Shown in pieces: positions 28,090 through 41,400 of a stretch of DNA of 64,000 nt (the first letter of the stretch is position 1; each line of letters opens with the position of its first letter). The notes beneath the pieces are model-generated. The model saw only the letters and a program-made list of their open reading frames with translations. It had not been told where the DNA came from and searched no databases. The translations under genes and the position numbers were made by a program. The DNA comes from Rugalucina vietnamica (Eukaryota; Mollusca; Bivalvia; Lucinida; Lucinidae): the NCBI GenBank assembly GCA_964017185.1, contig OZ024871.1, positions 31,224,488 to 31,288,487 on the forward strand, given 5' to 3'.

Positions 28090-28342
28090 GTATAATAAGA
28101 CACACGCCCGGGACACGCCGAGTTTCTAGAAAATTTTAAGCGTGTTTAAATTTTTTTCGAGGCCAAACGCGCCGCATCGACGTATATCAACAAGCACCAA
28201 GCGTACATCAAGCGTACAAAACGCGCGTGTTACGCTTCTAACGTGTCTCCGACGTGCTCCTGGTGTATGTTGAATTTTACATTTTTGTCAACATGCCAGG
28301 CGCGCGTCTGGCTTATACGCTAATGTGTGACTGCTGTTTTAC

Positions 28343-29364
28343 CTTCTTTACATATTTGTTCAATTTCTATTTGCTTTGAAAATGTCGCGAAGTGTTTTCC
28401 ACAATCCAAATGAAAGTTGAACAGAAAAGCAAGCGAGATTTTTTTCTGGCTCCTTTTATATTGCGATCATACATTTCACCAAAAGTAGTCACACGCTCAT
28501 TAAAACTGTTTGAGTTCACAACTTTGTCATAACTATTTTCTTTCACTTATTATATGATTCTCTCAAAGTTTAGACAGATGCTCACTCGTATACATTCTGA
28601 AATCTTCCGTCATTTGTGATGAAGTTATTCAAATGCAATTTTAAAGATTTGTCGTAACATGTATATGCTTTTTAGGGTAGGTTGATTGATATATAAATAT
28701 TTTATTAACATCCATTTGTATATCGCCATACCACCACAATTGCTATTCACCAATTTTGCATTATCGGCTGGTTTCCTGCTGACAAAAATCAATAATTGAA
28801 AAACAGGTAACCAGAACCCCCTCTGGTTACCTACAGGTTTCCAATATTGATATTTTCTAAGTGGGGAACCAGCGGATAATGCAAAAATGGTGAATTGGTT
28901 ATCGCTGATTATCAGGTATATGTTAATTGTCATTTATAATAGTCCATGTGATCGTTGATTAACTCCTGCTGCTATCTCGACAAGTTCTCTTCGCAATGAC
29001 TGTTCTAATTATAGAACAAATATCTGCGCGGGAAGCCGCAGAAATTAGTCACATGTGTTTCCTCAACCTATTGCCGATGCAGGCTTTCGCCTTCATAGGC
29101 TTTTGATTTCATACATTTCGAAGCGAACACGGTCAGACTTTCCTTTTAGAAGGAAACTTCTTTCGTATGCATTTCCGCCTGTATATAGACGCACCGCCTC
29201 CCGGGGTAGGTGTTATTTTAGTATAAAATTGTCTAAAATTCACAACTAAAACTAGATGCAGGTGCAGAATGTAAAATGCTGAAAAATACAATTTCTTTAA
29301 ATTTTCCATGGAAACTTTGACAAAAACAGTTACATGAAACCGAAACGTCTTGTTATCCGAATAT
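28343..29364. other. Upstream flank of LRMDA, no gene
   Basis: A foldback lies at about 28737-28900. Its arms contain ATTCACCAATTTTGCATTATC and the inverse GATAATGCAAAAATGGTGAAT, with a GGTAACCAGA...TCTGGTTACC loop stem. Nothing else is recognisable. Confidence 0.4.
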
Positions 29365-29384
29365 CACGTGAGTAAAGTCACGTG
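29365..29384 (+). promoter_or_regulatory. Two CACGTG E-boxes directly upstream of LRMDA
   Basis: CACGTG occurs at 29365-29370 and 29379-29384, the first as TCACGTGA and the second as GTCACGTGT. They lie 37 and 23 bases before the start codon and 14 bp apart. Such sites bind bHLH-Zip factors including the MITF/TFE family. Their use here is inferred. Confidence 0.55.
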
Positions 29385-29401
29385 TCTTACAACTGGACAA
29401 A

Positions 29402-29482
29402 ATGGCGGATGATCCGCAAAGTGAAAGTGGAACAAAAATTGGGGGAACCCAAGTGACTGACGATACAGAGCTCGATAATCAA
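29402..29482 (+). CDS. LRMDA: LRMDA coding exon 1
   Basis: ATG GCG GAT in an ACAAAATGGCGG context; 27 codons (MADDPQSESGTKIGG...DNQ), phase 0. The donor is CAA|gtataa, a weaker site, so this exon is less certain than the later ones. Confidence 0.65.
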
Positions 29483-32400
29483 GTATAACTGGCATTTGTT
29501 AATAAAAATTTATGCTTTAAATCTTGATACATCTGTTATTAGAAGTTGTCATAGTAATTAAAGGTTTTACAGCGGTCAGGGGATTTTCTCTGGATCTGAA
29601 CTTTTGATAATGGTGCATTTTAATAAAAAAGATCTGCGATTTAAAAAAAAAAGAAGAAAAAAAAGAAGGATAAAAGTCAATTTTGCAGAAGATTTATAAT
29701 GTGTTTGAATTGTTAAAATCCATTCAAAATTTAGCACGATATGCACTGATGCGGATTTTGAAGGGTATAGCTAAATAGCGAAAGGAAGGTTCCTTTCGCG
29801 AAAGGAAGATTTTTGTACGAAAGGAACATTTTGTCTTTATCGCCATTGATATCTAACAGTTTTTAATTGCTTTGCTATACATTTGATAATTAAATAACAT
29901 CAAGTAAAATGTCACGAAAAGTTATTTGGTGCGAAAAGAGGAGCCTATAAATAAATATAGCTCTCTGAATTTGGGCGACGAAAGGAAGATTTGCCTACGA
30001 TAGGAACGTTTAATGCCATTACCATCATTGCTGCCTGTCAGCTTTTTTGTCTTCAATACATTCTGTAATAAAGTAATATGAAAATATTAAGAAAATTTGG
30101 CCGAAATGGAAGACAGCAAATGAAATTTGACACGATCCGCACTGGCGAAAGGAAGATTTTGAGCTACAAAAGGAACCTTCATTGCTGCTAAGTACAGTTT
30201 TATAAAGTCAATTTAAAGTGAAATGAATGTCATACAAAAGTTTTAACCATTGTAAACTTAAAACATGCACAAATATAGCAAATGAGTTCAAAATTTTGAA
30301 ATATTATCTTCCTTTCGTGTAAAGATCTTCCTTTCGCGAAAGGAACATTCCTTTCGCTATATAGCTATACCGGATTTTGAACTTTACCAGTTCACTAATG
30401 GTCCAAATCTGAATCTTAATAGTTTACTGGCATGGGCAGATCCAGAAGGGGGGACAGGGGGTCTGGACCCCCCCCCCCCCCCCCCCCCCCTTGGAATTGC
30501 CAGATTATTAGTTTTTGCCATGTTGAAATTTTCTGTCAGACCCCTTCTGGGAATTTGGAGTAGGAGTACTAAGTGATGTATGGATTTGTGCTTGTGTCTG
30601 ATTGTACAATACATTTTATTAATATCTTAAATACCGAGCGAGCGAAGCGAGCGAGGAAAAAACTATGTAGCGCCATATAAATTGCCAGCTAGATTTGCAT
30701 TAACGCTCTTAGTGGTGTCTGATTGCAAAAAAACGCTATAATTATGTTCTGTCATATAAAAATGCAAAATGATGTCCATCCACAGAAAAGATTATCATTA
30801 TAGGATTGGAACATACATAATAAGAACAAAGTGGGGTAATAGAATAAAAAGAAAATAAATATACATAAGCAAACAAAACAGTGAAATAGTATCTGGCTCA
30901 GTAAATATCCAAAATGATTTAATTTAGTTTTCTCTGCCTTCAAATGACACATTTCTTTTTTAATTGGTCCATGAGGTGAGCCCCTACATGCTTGGCTTCC
31001 AGACAGACGGCTTTCCAAACATTTAAGGATTTCTGAAATATGAATACAACATTTGAACTAAATCGGGTCTGGGGGTGTCCAGACCCCAGAAAAAATGAAA
31101 TTCTGGAATGTCAGGGAGGCCATCTAAGACAATTCCATATCCAAATTTTAGCATATTCATTATTCTTTAAAATGTTATTATTCACTATTCATTATATTAC
31201 TCTGCTATTCATTAAAAATTTACATTTATTCATTATTTTTTAGGACCTCATTATTCACTAATCATTAAAAGTTTTGCTCTTTATTCACTCTCATTAAAAA
31301 TTTTAGGCCATTATTCATTAATCATTATACCCCATCCAGACCCTCATCTGTCAAAGTCAATTGATCATATCTGTGAAACCAATACAAAAATAATCAAGAG
31401 ATTGGTGTTTTATTCCCACTGCATTGAGCAAGACACAGTACCTCCCTAAGACACTGACTCTGTTTAAACACCAAGGAAGCAGTGGCTCCATCCCAGTCCC
31501 TGATATGCCTGAAAAAAAAAAAAAAAAAAAAAAACACACATAAAGAGCAAGACTGTCATGACTACCTGTATAGTTCTTCCAAAGGAAGGTACACTGGCCT
31601 ACATGTCATATTAGCGAAAGCCAAGATGCGCACAAAACTGCCTTGACAATAATGGTCAGTAAAGTTGTAAGGAAATAATTTGAGGGCTCAAATTGAATTT
31701 ATTGTTTACATGGGTCCAAACCCTCGCAATTTAGTCTTCTGTGATTTATAAAATCATAAAAGAGCAACTGAACTTGAGACCACATGTGCATGTTTTTACA
31801 GACTTCCGAAATGTTGACAGATGGAATGGTAACAGAGAATGGAGACTTTGAGAATCATGAGGAAATACAGTCTAGTTTTCAAGATGGACAGGTAACCTGG
31901 AGTCACACTGTTATAAAAGAGTTTTTGCATAGTTTTTGTTTTTGTTGAGGTTGGATTGAGTAGCAAGTCTTTCTCCTGTTTTCATTTTATTCTTTTAATA
32001 CATGTGATAAAATTTAAGTTCTTATTAAAACATTTTAAACACATATCTGAATGTAGCCTTACATGTCTTGTCCATTTTACACATACATTTATATTTTAGG
32101 CCAGGGCAGAAGCCATTGCATTTTCTAACTTATCTTTAAAGTCACATTTTTGTATTTATTATTTTCTCCACTTTGCAATAAGATGTTGCCTTTCCAAAAT
32201 CTAGCATAAGAGTGTTCTCTGATGCAGAAAGTAATACTTTCTTTACAAAGATATCTTTTGTCTGAAGAAGGGACATACTGCCCAGATAGTAACTTTTGAA
32301 TAATTTAATATTTTTATATATTTTCTTTTGTTAGTAGCTTGACACTTATATGCTATAAATTTAATAGGTATCTTTAGAGTTAAACATATTTAACAATTAT

Positions 32401-35400
32401 TGTGCATCTGTTAACTACTTCTGCTCATATTGGGCAACTAGAACCACAATTTCTCTTCTGAAATGTATAAATGTACCAACTTAACATCAAAAGCATAGTT
32501 TACTGTTTTTCCCTTGTCACACTATAATCCAACTGGTCAGCAGTTCGGAAAGATTATTATTATTTTTTTTTTTTTGTGACGCAGCTGACATATGGAACTC
32601 AGTTCCATATGTCAATTACATATGGAACTCAGTTCCATATGTCAGTTGCGTCACAAAAAACAACAACAATCTTTGGGGTTTCTGACAAGGTCTGACACAA
32701 AATGGCCTGTACAGTCTCAGAAAAAGGATTACTTAGAAACTTGAAATATTGGAATTTAACAAGAATTGGAATTGTACTTCTGTGAATCGATAACGAAGGC
32801 ACTGATCTACATCTCTGTTTGAGCATATATACATGTAATGGGTAAAAATCAGATTTTCTAGTATCCAAACAAATAAATTCTTATACTTTCTAAATCCAAA
32901 ATTTCCAGTCTCTAGCCATCTCTGTGCTTGTAAGTTGAACAATTCTGACAGTAATGAGTTCGTGTCAAACCTGTTTGGAAACCACATTTTCCCATGATGT
33001 GGTTCTGATATATTTTGTACATCAGGATAACATGTCCATGTAATGTATATCCCCTCATACCCCACTTTTATATAGAAAAACTGGGGTTTGCAGAGGTATA
33101 CCTTTTTTTCTTATTTTTGATCTAAAACATATATTGTGGGTACTTGTTAGAACAGCCTCAGCGAGGTGGTTCTAAGGTGTACCCACAATGTATTTTTTGA
33201 GCCATAATATTGAAAAAATCTGTGTATATTGCATGGGCAAGTTTTCATAATAGAGTCTCGGAAAACATGTCTTTCTGACTTCCAACACCTTCGACATTGT
33301 ACCAATCTGTACAGCCAATGAGATACATGTTTTAATTTTTTTTCTTTTTCTTTTTTTTTTTTTTTTTTTTTTTTTTTGGTTATTTCTAAATTTAAAAAGT
33401 TTCTAGCCTCTCACTTTTCAGTTACTGTGAAGCTGCAGATCTCTGCCTTTGTTTTTGCATACACAGAATGTTGTTTTTCTTATGGTGCGGCTCATTTTAA
33501 CCAGGGTTTTTCTTTGTTTGAATTCATGCTTTACGTCCCAGTCAGCGGCTAAGGTCATGTCGGGATGTTGCCTCCATTTAATGGGACTTTTACCCAAAAT
33601 GAGGATGTCATGACATCCAACATGACCATCCAAGCCACAAATGGCTTATACGTATGAATGGTTTGACATGAAGTCATGAACCACTTTTCCTGGGCAGGCT
33701 CAGACCTGCGCATCAGATGGTCAGTCAGTAGTGTATAAGCTTTGCCTGGAGGCACAGGCAGCCCATCTGTTTCTTTAGGCCCCAGTGGGCTGGGACCCAT
33801 ATTTTCTGTGTATAGAAAGATGTTGTTACGACCAAATATTTACATTTTTCTAAAACCTCCTTAGATGAACCATTAGATGTTCATCTGTGTTCAAACTTGC
33901 ATGAACAACATTATGTCACGCGACGTGACGTAATCCAAACTTCACAAAACGTCAAAAAACATTAATCTCGCCAATCTGATTGGACGTTGTAAACGTCGAC
34001 GCCGTTCCGCTGTTTAAACATACACTGTGTGTAGATTCTCTGTTTGCTGGTAAATGTGACCGCCTTGGTGATTTTTCAACAAGCGATAGAGAAAAATGAA
34101 TGTAAATATAAGCAATGAGTTTAATTTTTCTGACGTTCATAGAGCTATGAACCGCAAGGGGTTCATTCACTTTGCACGCGACCCACTGCGGTTCATAGCT
34201 CCATGAACACCAGAAAAATGAAATTCATTTCTTAAATAAAGAAGGCCTGTATACTGCTGTTATATACACTTACGGAGTCCAATTATTTACTGATCTTTGA
34301 TTACCAACCCCACAAGTTTGTTGATAAATGTTCTTTTTCTTCAGCTTTCATGTATAGGTCAAGATATAGAAGAAATCCCTGACAGCTTGATACAAGACTA
34401 CTCCAAAGTCACAAGAAGATTAGATCTGAGCTTTAACAGAATCAAGTGAGTGCTCTGAAAAACAGTTGAGCCGCCTCATGAGAAAACCAACAATGTGGTT
34501 TTTGATCCGGTCCGAATTACTACAGATATGAGTCTGCATTAAAAAACCAACAATTTTGGTTTCGGACCAGGTCCGACGAAAAATGTCTGTACAGTCACAG
34601 AAGCAGGCAAAAAGCTTGAAATTTCAGATTTAAGGAAATCGGGAATTGTGTTATCTTTGTAGTGAAACCAGTCACAGATCAGCTGTGCAGTTACTTTGTT
34701 TTTATCGCACCTGCTTATAGCAGGGTGCGATATAGAGTCCAAATTTCTGTCCGTCCGTCTGTCCGTGCGTCCGTCCGTTCGTCCGTCCGTCAACATTTAC
34801 GTCGAAGTTTGGTTTTCTCGACATCAGAGATAGCTGCGAGTCTGAAACCTTGCATAGTAATTTTCCTTGACATACCCTTCAAGCACGCACCTCAACCCGG
34901 TGCCCTTGACCTATATTTCACGGTCCACTGACTTTGATATTTTTTACGTCGAAGTTTGATTTTCTCGACATCAGAGATAGCTGCGAGTCTAAAACCTTGC
35001 ATAGTAATTGTCCTTGACATACCCTTCAAGCACGCACCTTAACCCAGTGCCCTTGACCTATATTTTACGGTCCACTGACTTTGATATTTTTTACGTCGAA
35101 GTTTGATTTTCTCGACTTCAGAGATAGCTGCGAGTCTGAAACCTTGCATAGTAATAGTCCTTGACACACCCTTCAAGCATGCACTTTAACCCGGTGCCCT
35201 TGACCTATATTTCACGGTCCACTGACTTTGATAATTTTTACGTCGAAGTTTGATTTTCTCGACATCAGAGATAGCTGCGAGTCTGAAACCTTGCATATAG
35301 TAATTGTCCTTGACATACCCTTCAAGCATGCACTTTGACCCCCTGACCTTGACCTATATTTCACGGTCCACTGACTTTGAAAATTTTTACGTCGAAGATT

Positions 35401-38400
35401 GGTTTTCTCGACATCAGAGATAGCTGCAAGTCTGAAACCTTGCATAGTAATTGTCCTTGACATACCCTTCGAGCACACACCTTGACCCGCTGACCTTGAG
35501 CTATATTTCACGGTCTATTGACTTTGCCCGATGCAGGTGCGATATCGACCTCCGCGGAGTTCTTGTTGTATATGCATATTGTTGGTTGTCTGAGGTGGTG
35601 GCTAATTTGTTAGTGCAACACCTGGCAAGAAACACTAAGACTTTTTCCTCAAAACTAGATTCTTAGAACTCACTCAGCAGTCTCAGTGTTCACAAAAGTC
35701 TGACATGTCAGACATAAAATGGTCTCGGTCAGACAAAATTTTGCCACACGGGAACGGAAATCTTTATCCTGTGAAAACTTCGGCGAAAACTGAGCCAACA
35801 TGTTTTTGGTCAGGTAAAACTTTGTTTGGTCAGAAAAACATCCAGAGACTCTCTAACTGAATCTCATGTAAGCGTTTCACAAGTCTCTACATTTTACTTT
35901 GTAATCCTAATCCGCCAGTGGGTTAAATATACAACTTACATAGATGCATACTGCATACAATATTTTACAATGAGTGAGTGTCAGACCTGTTGAATCATGA
36001 GGTTGGCATTTCAAAAACTCGCCCATAGTCTATACAGAGATTTTTTCAGCTCTAACAATGGAAAAATTCATTGGAAATAGTTCAATATTTTTAATAGTTT
36101 TGCTAAAAATGTTGATTGTGGGTACACATTCTAACGAGTACCCACAATCAATGTTTTGGATCAAAATTAAGAAAATTAGTAATACCCCTGTAAACCCTAG
36201 CTTTACTATACAAGAGTTGAACACGAGGTGTATACATTTCACTGACATGTTTTCCTGATGGGGATTTAAGAATTCCATTGGCACAAAGCAAGACATGTTG
36301 ACTCCCCATAATACTAATTAACATCATGGAAATGGTATGACTGAATTTTTTTTACTTGCGTTTTTAACAAAAATACAAGCAAACGCCCTTTGTAAATCTT
36401 ATGACAACATGGAACAACATTAATAAGAGCGAAGAAAGATGGTGTAACAGGCCTAGAAATTTTTCTGAGGACCTACTCGTCCTGTGGGGCGAGTTGTAAA
36501 CAATTTTCACTCGTCCTTACTGCTGGTGCACTCGTCCTTAAAACCTGGATTTCAAAAGAGACAAATTACAAAAATCATCAAAAACTAATGTCGCCCTGCT
36601 TCGACATTTTTGTCTACTTTTGATATCAAAATGGAAATTCTCGATTATTTGACTTTTGGTGTAAGCCGTTTTATCACATGGAGATAAAACCCGGGACGTC
36701 TTAAGTCTCGATAGTACGGCGCGCCGTGAATAAAATGACCAATGCTTTCAGGCATTTGGACCATGTACCAGATTTTATTGAATTTCATTCACTGCGGAAT
36801 AGTGACGTAGTGCAAACATCCGGTTGACAATCGGAAACGAAATCTTCAGCTGATTTTGCATTTACGGACATATAGTGCCTTGAGTTCAGTCCCGAAAATG
36901 CTACTCGTCCTGTCGGGCGAGCCAGGGTAAATTTCCACTCGCCCGTATCGAACTTCCACTCGTAAATACGAGCGGACGTGTGGATTTTTCTAGGCCTGTG
37001 TAAGGTTTTGGAAATCATTCCATCTGTTCAGATTTAGCATATTGATGAGAGTAATGAAGCATGCCTTGAAATATTTTGTTCTATTCTTATGTTTGATATG
37101 AATCACTTATCTTGCAGTTTGTTTGATGTGAAACTTTGTCGATAAATGGCAAAGGGGCTCAAATGATATATCTTTTTTCAGTAAGACAGCTGCAGCTGCT
37201 GTAATAAATACTGACATATTTTCATTCGACTTTACGGCCAGTGAGCAATTACATGTATGTGGCATAGTAACTGTTTAAGGTCAATGCTGAGCAATCAGGT
37301 GGCAAGCACTGCTGGCTAGTCTGTGAGAACTTATATTTATCTTAATTAAAAAAATGTATATAATGTGTGGATCTCGATACACTGCATATAGTTTTATATG
37401 ATATCATCTTAATAAATATGTGCACCAAGCCATTTCTAAGGATAAATTAAAGTATTATAGCTCTTTTTAGCATAGAGCTAAATGGTGAGTTCTCAGGCAT
37501 TCAAAGATCTTTTTTCCCCAAACCAATTGGCCAATATAAGTCAAACCTGATGCCGCACAGACGTCTGTTTGATGTATCTGGGTCACATGACCAAAATGGC
37601 CTCTGCACTTACCAATGATATCTTCTGTATTTGTTTTTCCAAAATTACCATGGTGTATGTATACATGTGCCTGTATATACATAACTATATATGATATTTA
37701 CGGTAAATATCTTCGAACCACTAAATACATAAATGTGCCCATGTGAGCTAAATGTTTGTTCAATGTGTATTGATCTTATATATGTATGTTGGTCACATAG
37801 CAGAATAATCTAGATACAGCGGGTAGTTGATCTGTACAGTCATAGAAGCAGGAGTTTTGGATTTAAGAAGAAGATTGTATTACCATTGTAGCAAAAACAA
37901 GCTGGTCAGCTGTAGCTGATCTGCGCTTTTATTTTCGCCTAGGCATGTTGTTCGCATTTTTGCAATGGCTCAATTTAAAGACCTAAGTTGTTGGTGTTTA
38001 AAATAGCAGTCACACATTAGCGTATAAGTGAAACGCGCTCCGGGCATGTTGAAAAAATTGCTAAATTCCACATACACAAGACACACATCTGAGATGCATT
38101 CAAAAGGTGTTGTATGCTTAGCATACATCCTTTGCACGTCGCTGTATGTCGCTAAATGTCGGTGCGCGTTTCATGTGTGTATGGGGTAACTTGCTTAAAA
38201 ATTTTCTAGACGCTTGATGTGTATCGGGCGTGTGTCTTATACATTTCGAATAAGTTCCATGTGCGTCACAGGTGTGTTGAATACGCTTTGAAGGCATTTG
38301 GCGCACATTTTAGGAACGCCAGTGTATGCTACACACACATGTCATAATGCCCGTGGGTCATTTTTTGCCCATAATATTTTGACTCCCCCCCCCCTTCCCT

Positions 38401-41400
38401 CCACAAGTGGCCTCAAGAATTAAACACACTTAAAATCTTTCATTTCAATCAGTTTGAATTTCATGAGTAATTACAGGGGAAAGTGGACATTTATCATCAT
38501 TTAAACAAAATATTGTACCAAAAAAGTAATATAATGACCCACGGGTCACTTTTTAGGCGGGTATTATATTACACTGGCATACGCCTCAGTCACATGCTAA
38601 TGTGTGACTGCTAAAACAAGTTAAAGAAACAAATTTATTTTCATACGTCCAAAATCTTCAGCGTGTTGAGATTTTTCATATGCCCGGGGCTTGTTTGGGT
38701 TAATGTGTGACTGCTGTTTTAGAATCGCCTTGCCCAGGCAATTCTCATGATTATGAGCACCCAAATCATAGGTTTTGCAAGCTGATTCTAATGAAAACCC
38801 ACTTCATATGCTTGTATAAAGAAATGAGCAAAATTATTCCTTAATCGTCATCAATTAACATCAGATACTCCATTTATCTGCTTTTCTATAGCTTTTTGTT
38901 TAGTAGTTTTAGAGTGGTATCTTTAGAAACCTATGCAAAAACAAAGATGCAGATCAGCTGTGTTTTTGCTACAGAAATAGAACAATTTCCCTTCGTCTTA
39001 AATCTCAGATTTTAAGCTTCTATCTTTCTTCTGTGACTGTACTGGCCAGTTTGTGTCAGACATGGTGGGAAACCCCGAAGACGGGTTTCCACCCATCGTG
39101 GCTCATTATATTTGACATGTAAGCACATGTTGCCCCAACTGAGTGTCAAGTTTCCCGATCATCTAGGATGTGACAGACTAACACCTATACCCGTACGAAA
39201 TTGTCCAACAGGAACACAGCAGTATTACCGCAGGAAAATAAGACCAGATTCCTGGCAGGAATCCCTTTGACTATTTGATTACGACAGGAGTCAGTGTGGA
39301 CTCCCTGTGGAATCTGGCGCGAAATATTTAAATTAGCAGGAATCCTGCCAGGAATCTGAACCAGATTCCAGGCAGGAATCCTGCCAGGAATATGAACCAG
39401 AAATTTTGACAGGAATCCTGCCAGGAATTTAGAGCAGATTCCTGGCAGGAATCCTGTTAGAATATGGAGCCAAATCCTGCTATATGTCTGCATAGAAATG
39501 ACCTCTTTGGAGACACATGCATATGGAAGTTTTTTTGAACAAAGAACATGTTAGGGGCTAGTGTATCATATATATCCATAGATGCAGCCATTATATTTTG
39601 TTATAAGAATGCTTGTATCAATCAGTAGTAATGATAAATGTCATTTTCAATTACAATTCTTAGAAACTTCCTTAAATAGACTGATTAAAATTGTACATGA
39701 TCAGAGGTGGGTGGGGAATATTTTGAAAACAAAAAGCATAAATAATTTAGTTAATGCTTACAAAGATCAATGCATGAATAAAATGGAAGATAAACATACC
39801 TTACTTTTACTAAAAAGTGTTCCTCACTTACTGTCACCAAAATTTGATAGCAAACATAGTGTCAGTATCAAACAAATTGAATAATGACTATCTTGTTTAT
39901 TAAAGCCCAACCTCATGGCTTCCTGTGTGTTGCAAAGTTTTACTACCTAATTGTTTACACATTTATGAAAGACAGATTTAGGTCGGCAGTATTTTTGTCA
40001 AGCAGGAATCCTATCAGGAATTTTGCCTATTTTCCAAGTGGAAAAGAGAAAAATTCCACGTGGAAAATGCAAGCATCTCACTGTCCTGTTAGGAATTAGG
40101 CTGAAAATCAGATTCCACACTGACTCCTGTCTTTGTCCAACTGGACTACCAGTGGAATCCTGTTGAATTTTTCGTACGGGTAGCTTTGTTTACTGTGGAT
40201 CAAGTTTCGTGATTATGTCTCGGAATTTAATCAAAGCTTAGCCACATCACAAAAAATTCTAGCAAGCATAATTAGTGGCTCAGTGATAGAGCAATGGTGC
40301 CCCAAGTGAAAGGTTGGGGTTTTAAAACCTGCTACATACTATAACTTGAGCCGCGACGCGAGAAAACCGGTCTTCGGGGTTTTCGACCAGGTCTGACACA
40401 AACCAACCTGTACAGTCACAGAAGCAGGCTAGAAGCTTGAAATTTCGGATTTAAGAAGAAGAGAAATTTTACTATCCGTGTAGCGAAAACAAAGGCGCTG
40501 ATCAGCTTCGCGGTTACCGCGAAGCTGATCTGCGCCTTTGTTTTCGCATAGGCAAATATCCGGTTTTCTCACGATGCGGCTCACTTATGTTGTAGAATCT
40601 TTATTATGAAAACAGCCCCATGCAATTTTCAGATTACTGTAGTTGTATAAATTGAAAATTTCAGGAAGAAAATTTATTTATATTTTTCTTATTTTCGCTC
40701 AAAACATAAATTGTGGGTACCCCAGTTTCACTTTATAGAGGTGGGATGTAAGGGGGCGTGTATTTCACGGACATGTTTTCCTAAATAATCATCAAGCAAG
40801 ACTTTATTTCTCTAGTAATGATTAAGGACCCAGGAAATGGGCTTTATCCAGAAAGTCTGATTTTTCCCCCCATTTTTGACTGGAATGTTAAAGCAACAAT
40901 GTGAGAGCTGTAAGGCCACAGACAGTCTTAGATTTTGCAGTAAAATATTGCAAATAAGAAGTAGAGGAATGGTTGAGCATCCCCTTTGGGATAGGGAGGA
41001 AGCATGTTCAAGCCTTGGCTCGGCCTTACTCCAGCAATCAGCATTATCAGACAGATCATGGTTTTCTTTTCATCCTGTGCAACAATGAAATGAGGGTGGT
41101 GAAGTATTGTTAAATATGAGCCACCTCGTGGGAAAACCAACAATGTGGTTTCAGAACAGGTCCGACACAAACCGACCTGTACAAGCACAGAAAAGAGCTA
41201 GAAGCTTGAAATTTCGGATTTAAGTAGAGGAGGAATTGTACTATCCGAGTAGCGAAAACAAAGGTGCTGATCAGCTTCGCAGTTACTGCGAAGCTGATCT
41301 GCACCTTTGTTTTCGCCTATGCAGATTGTTGGTTTTCCCATGAGGCGGCTCATATATAAAATGAATTAACTGATCACTTTATATGCTTCGACTGTCAGAG

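Larger units (their letters stand above)
20925..28342. mobile_element. CpG-rich foldback element interrupted by the LTR retrotransposon
   Basis: The parts at 20925-21208 and 28090-28342 belong together once the LTR element and its GTAT duplication are removed. They are rich in ACGCG/CACACG words. The right end, GCTAATGTGTGACTGCTGTTTTA, is the terminal repeat of the related element at 37999-38721. The left limit is less certain. Confidence 0.55.

Noticed and set aside
34539-34796. Frames through the CCGTCCGT tract and 147-bp repeats (for example 34539-34796, 35212-35511, 51243-51521)
   Set aside because: They are open only because the tandem units lack stops in one frame; the peptide repeats mirror the DNA repeats.
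34698-35565. 147-bp direct repeats as a CRISPR array
   Set aside because: Unit length, lack of unique spacers between short repeats and the eukaryotic context exclude this.
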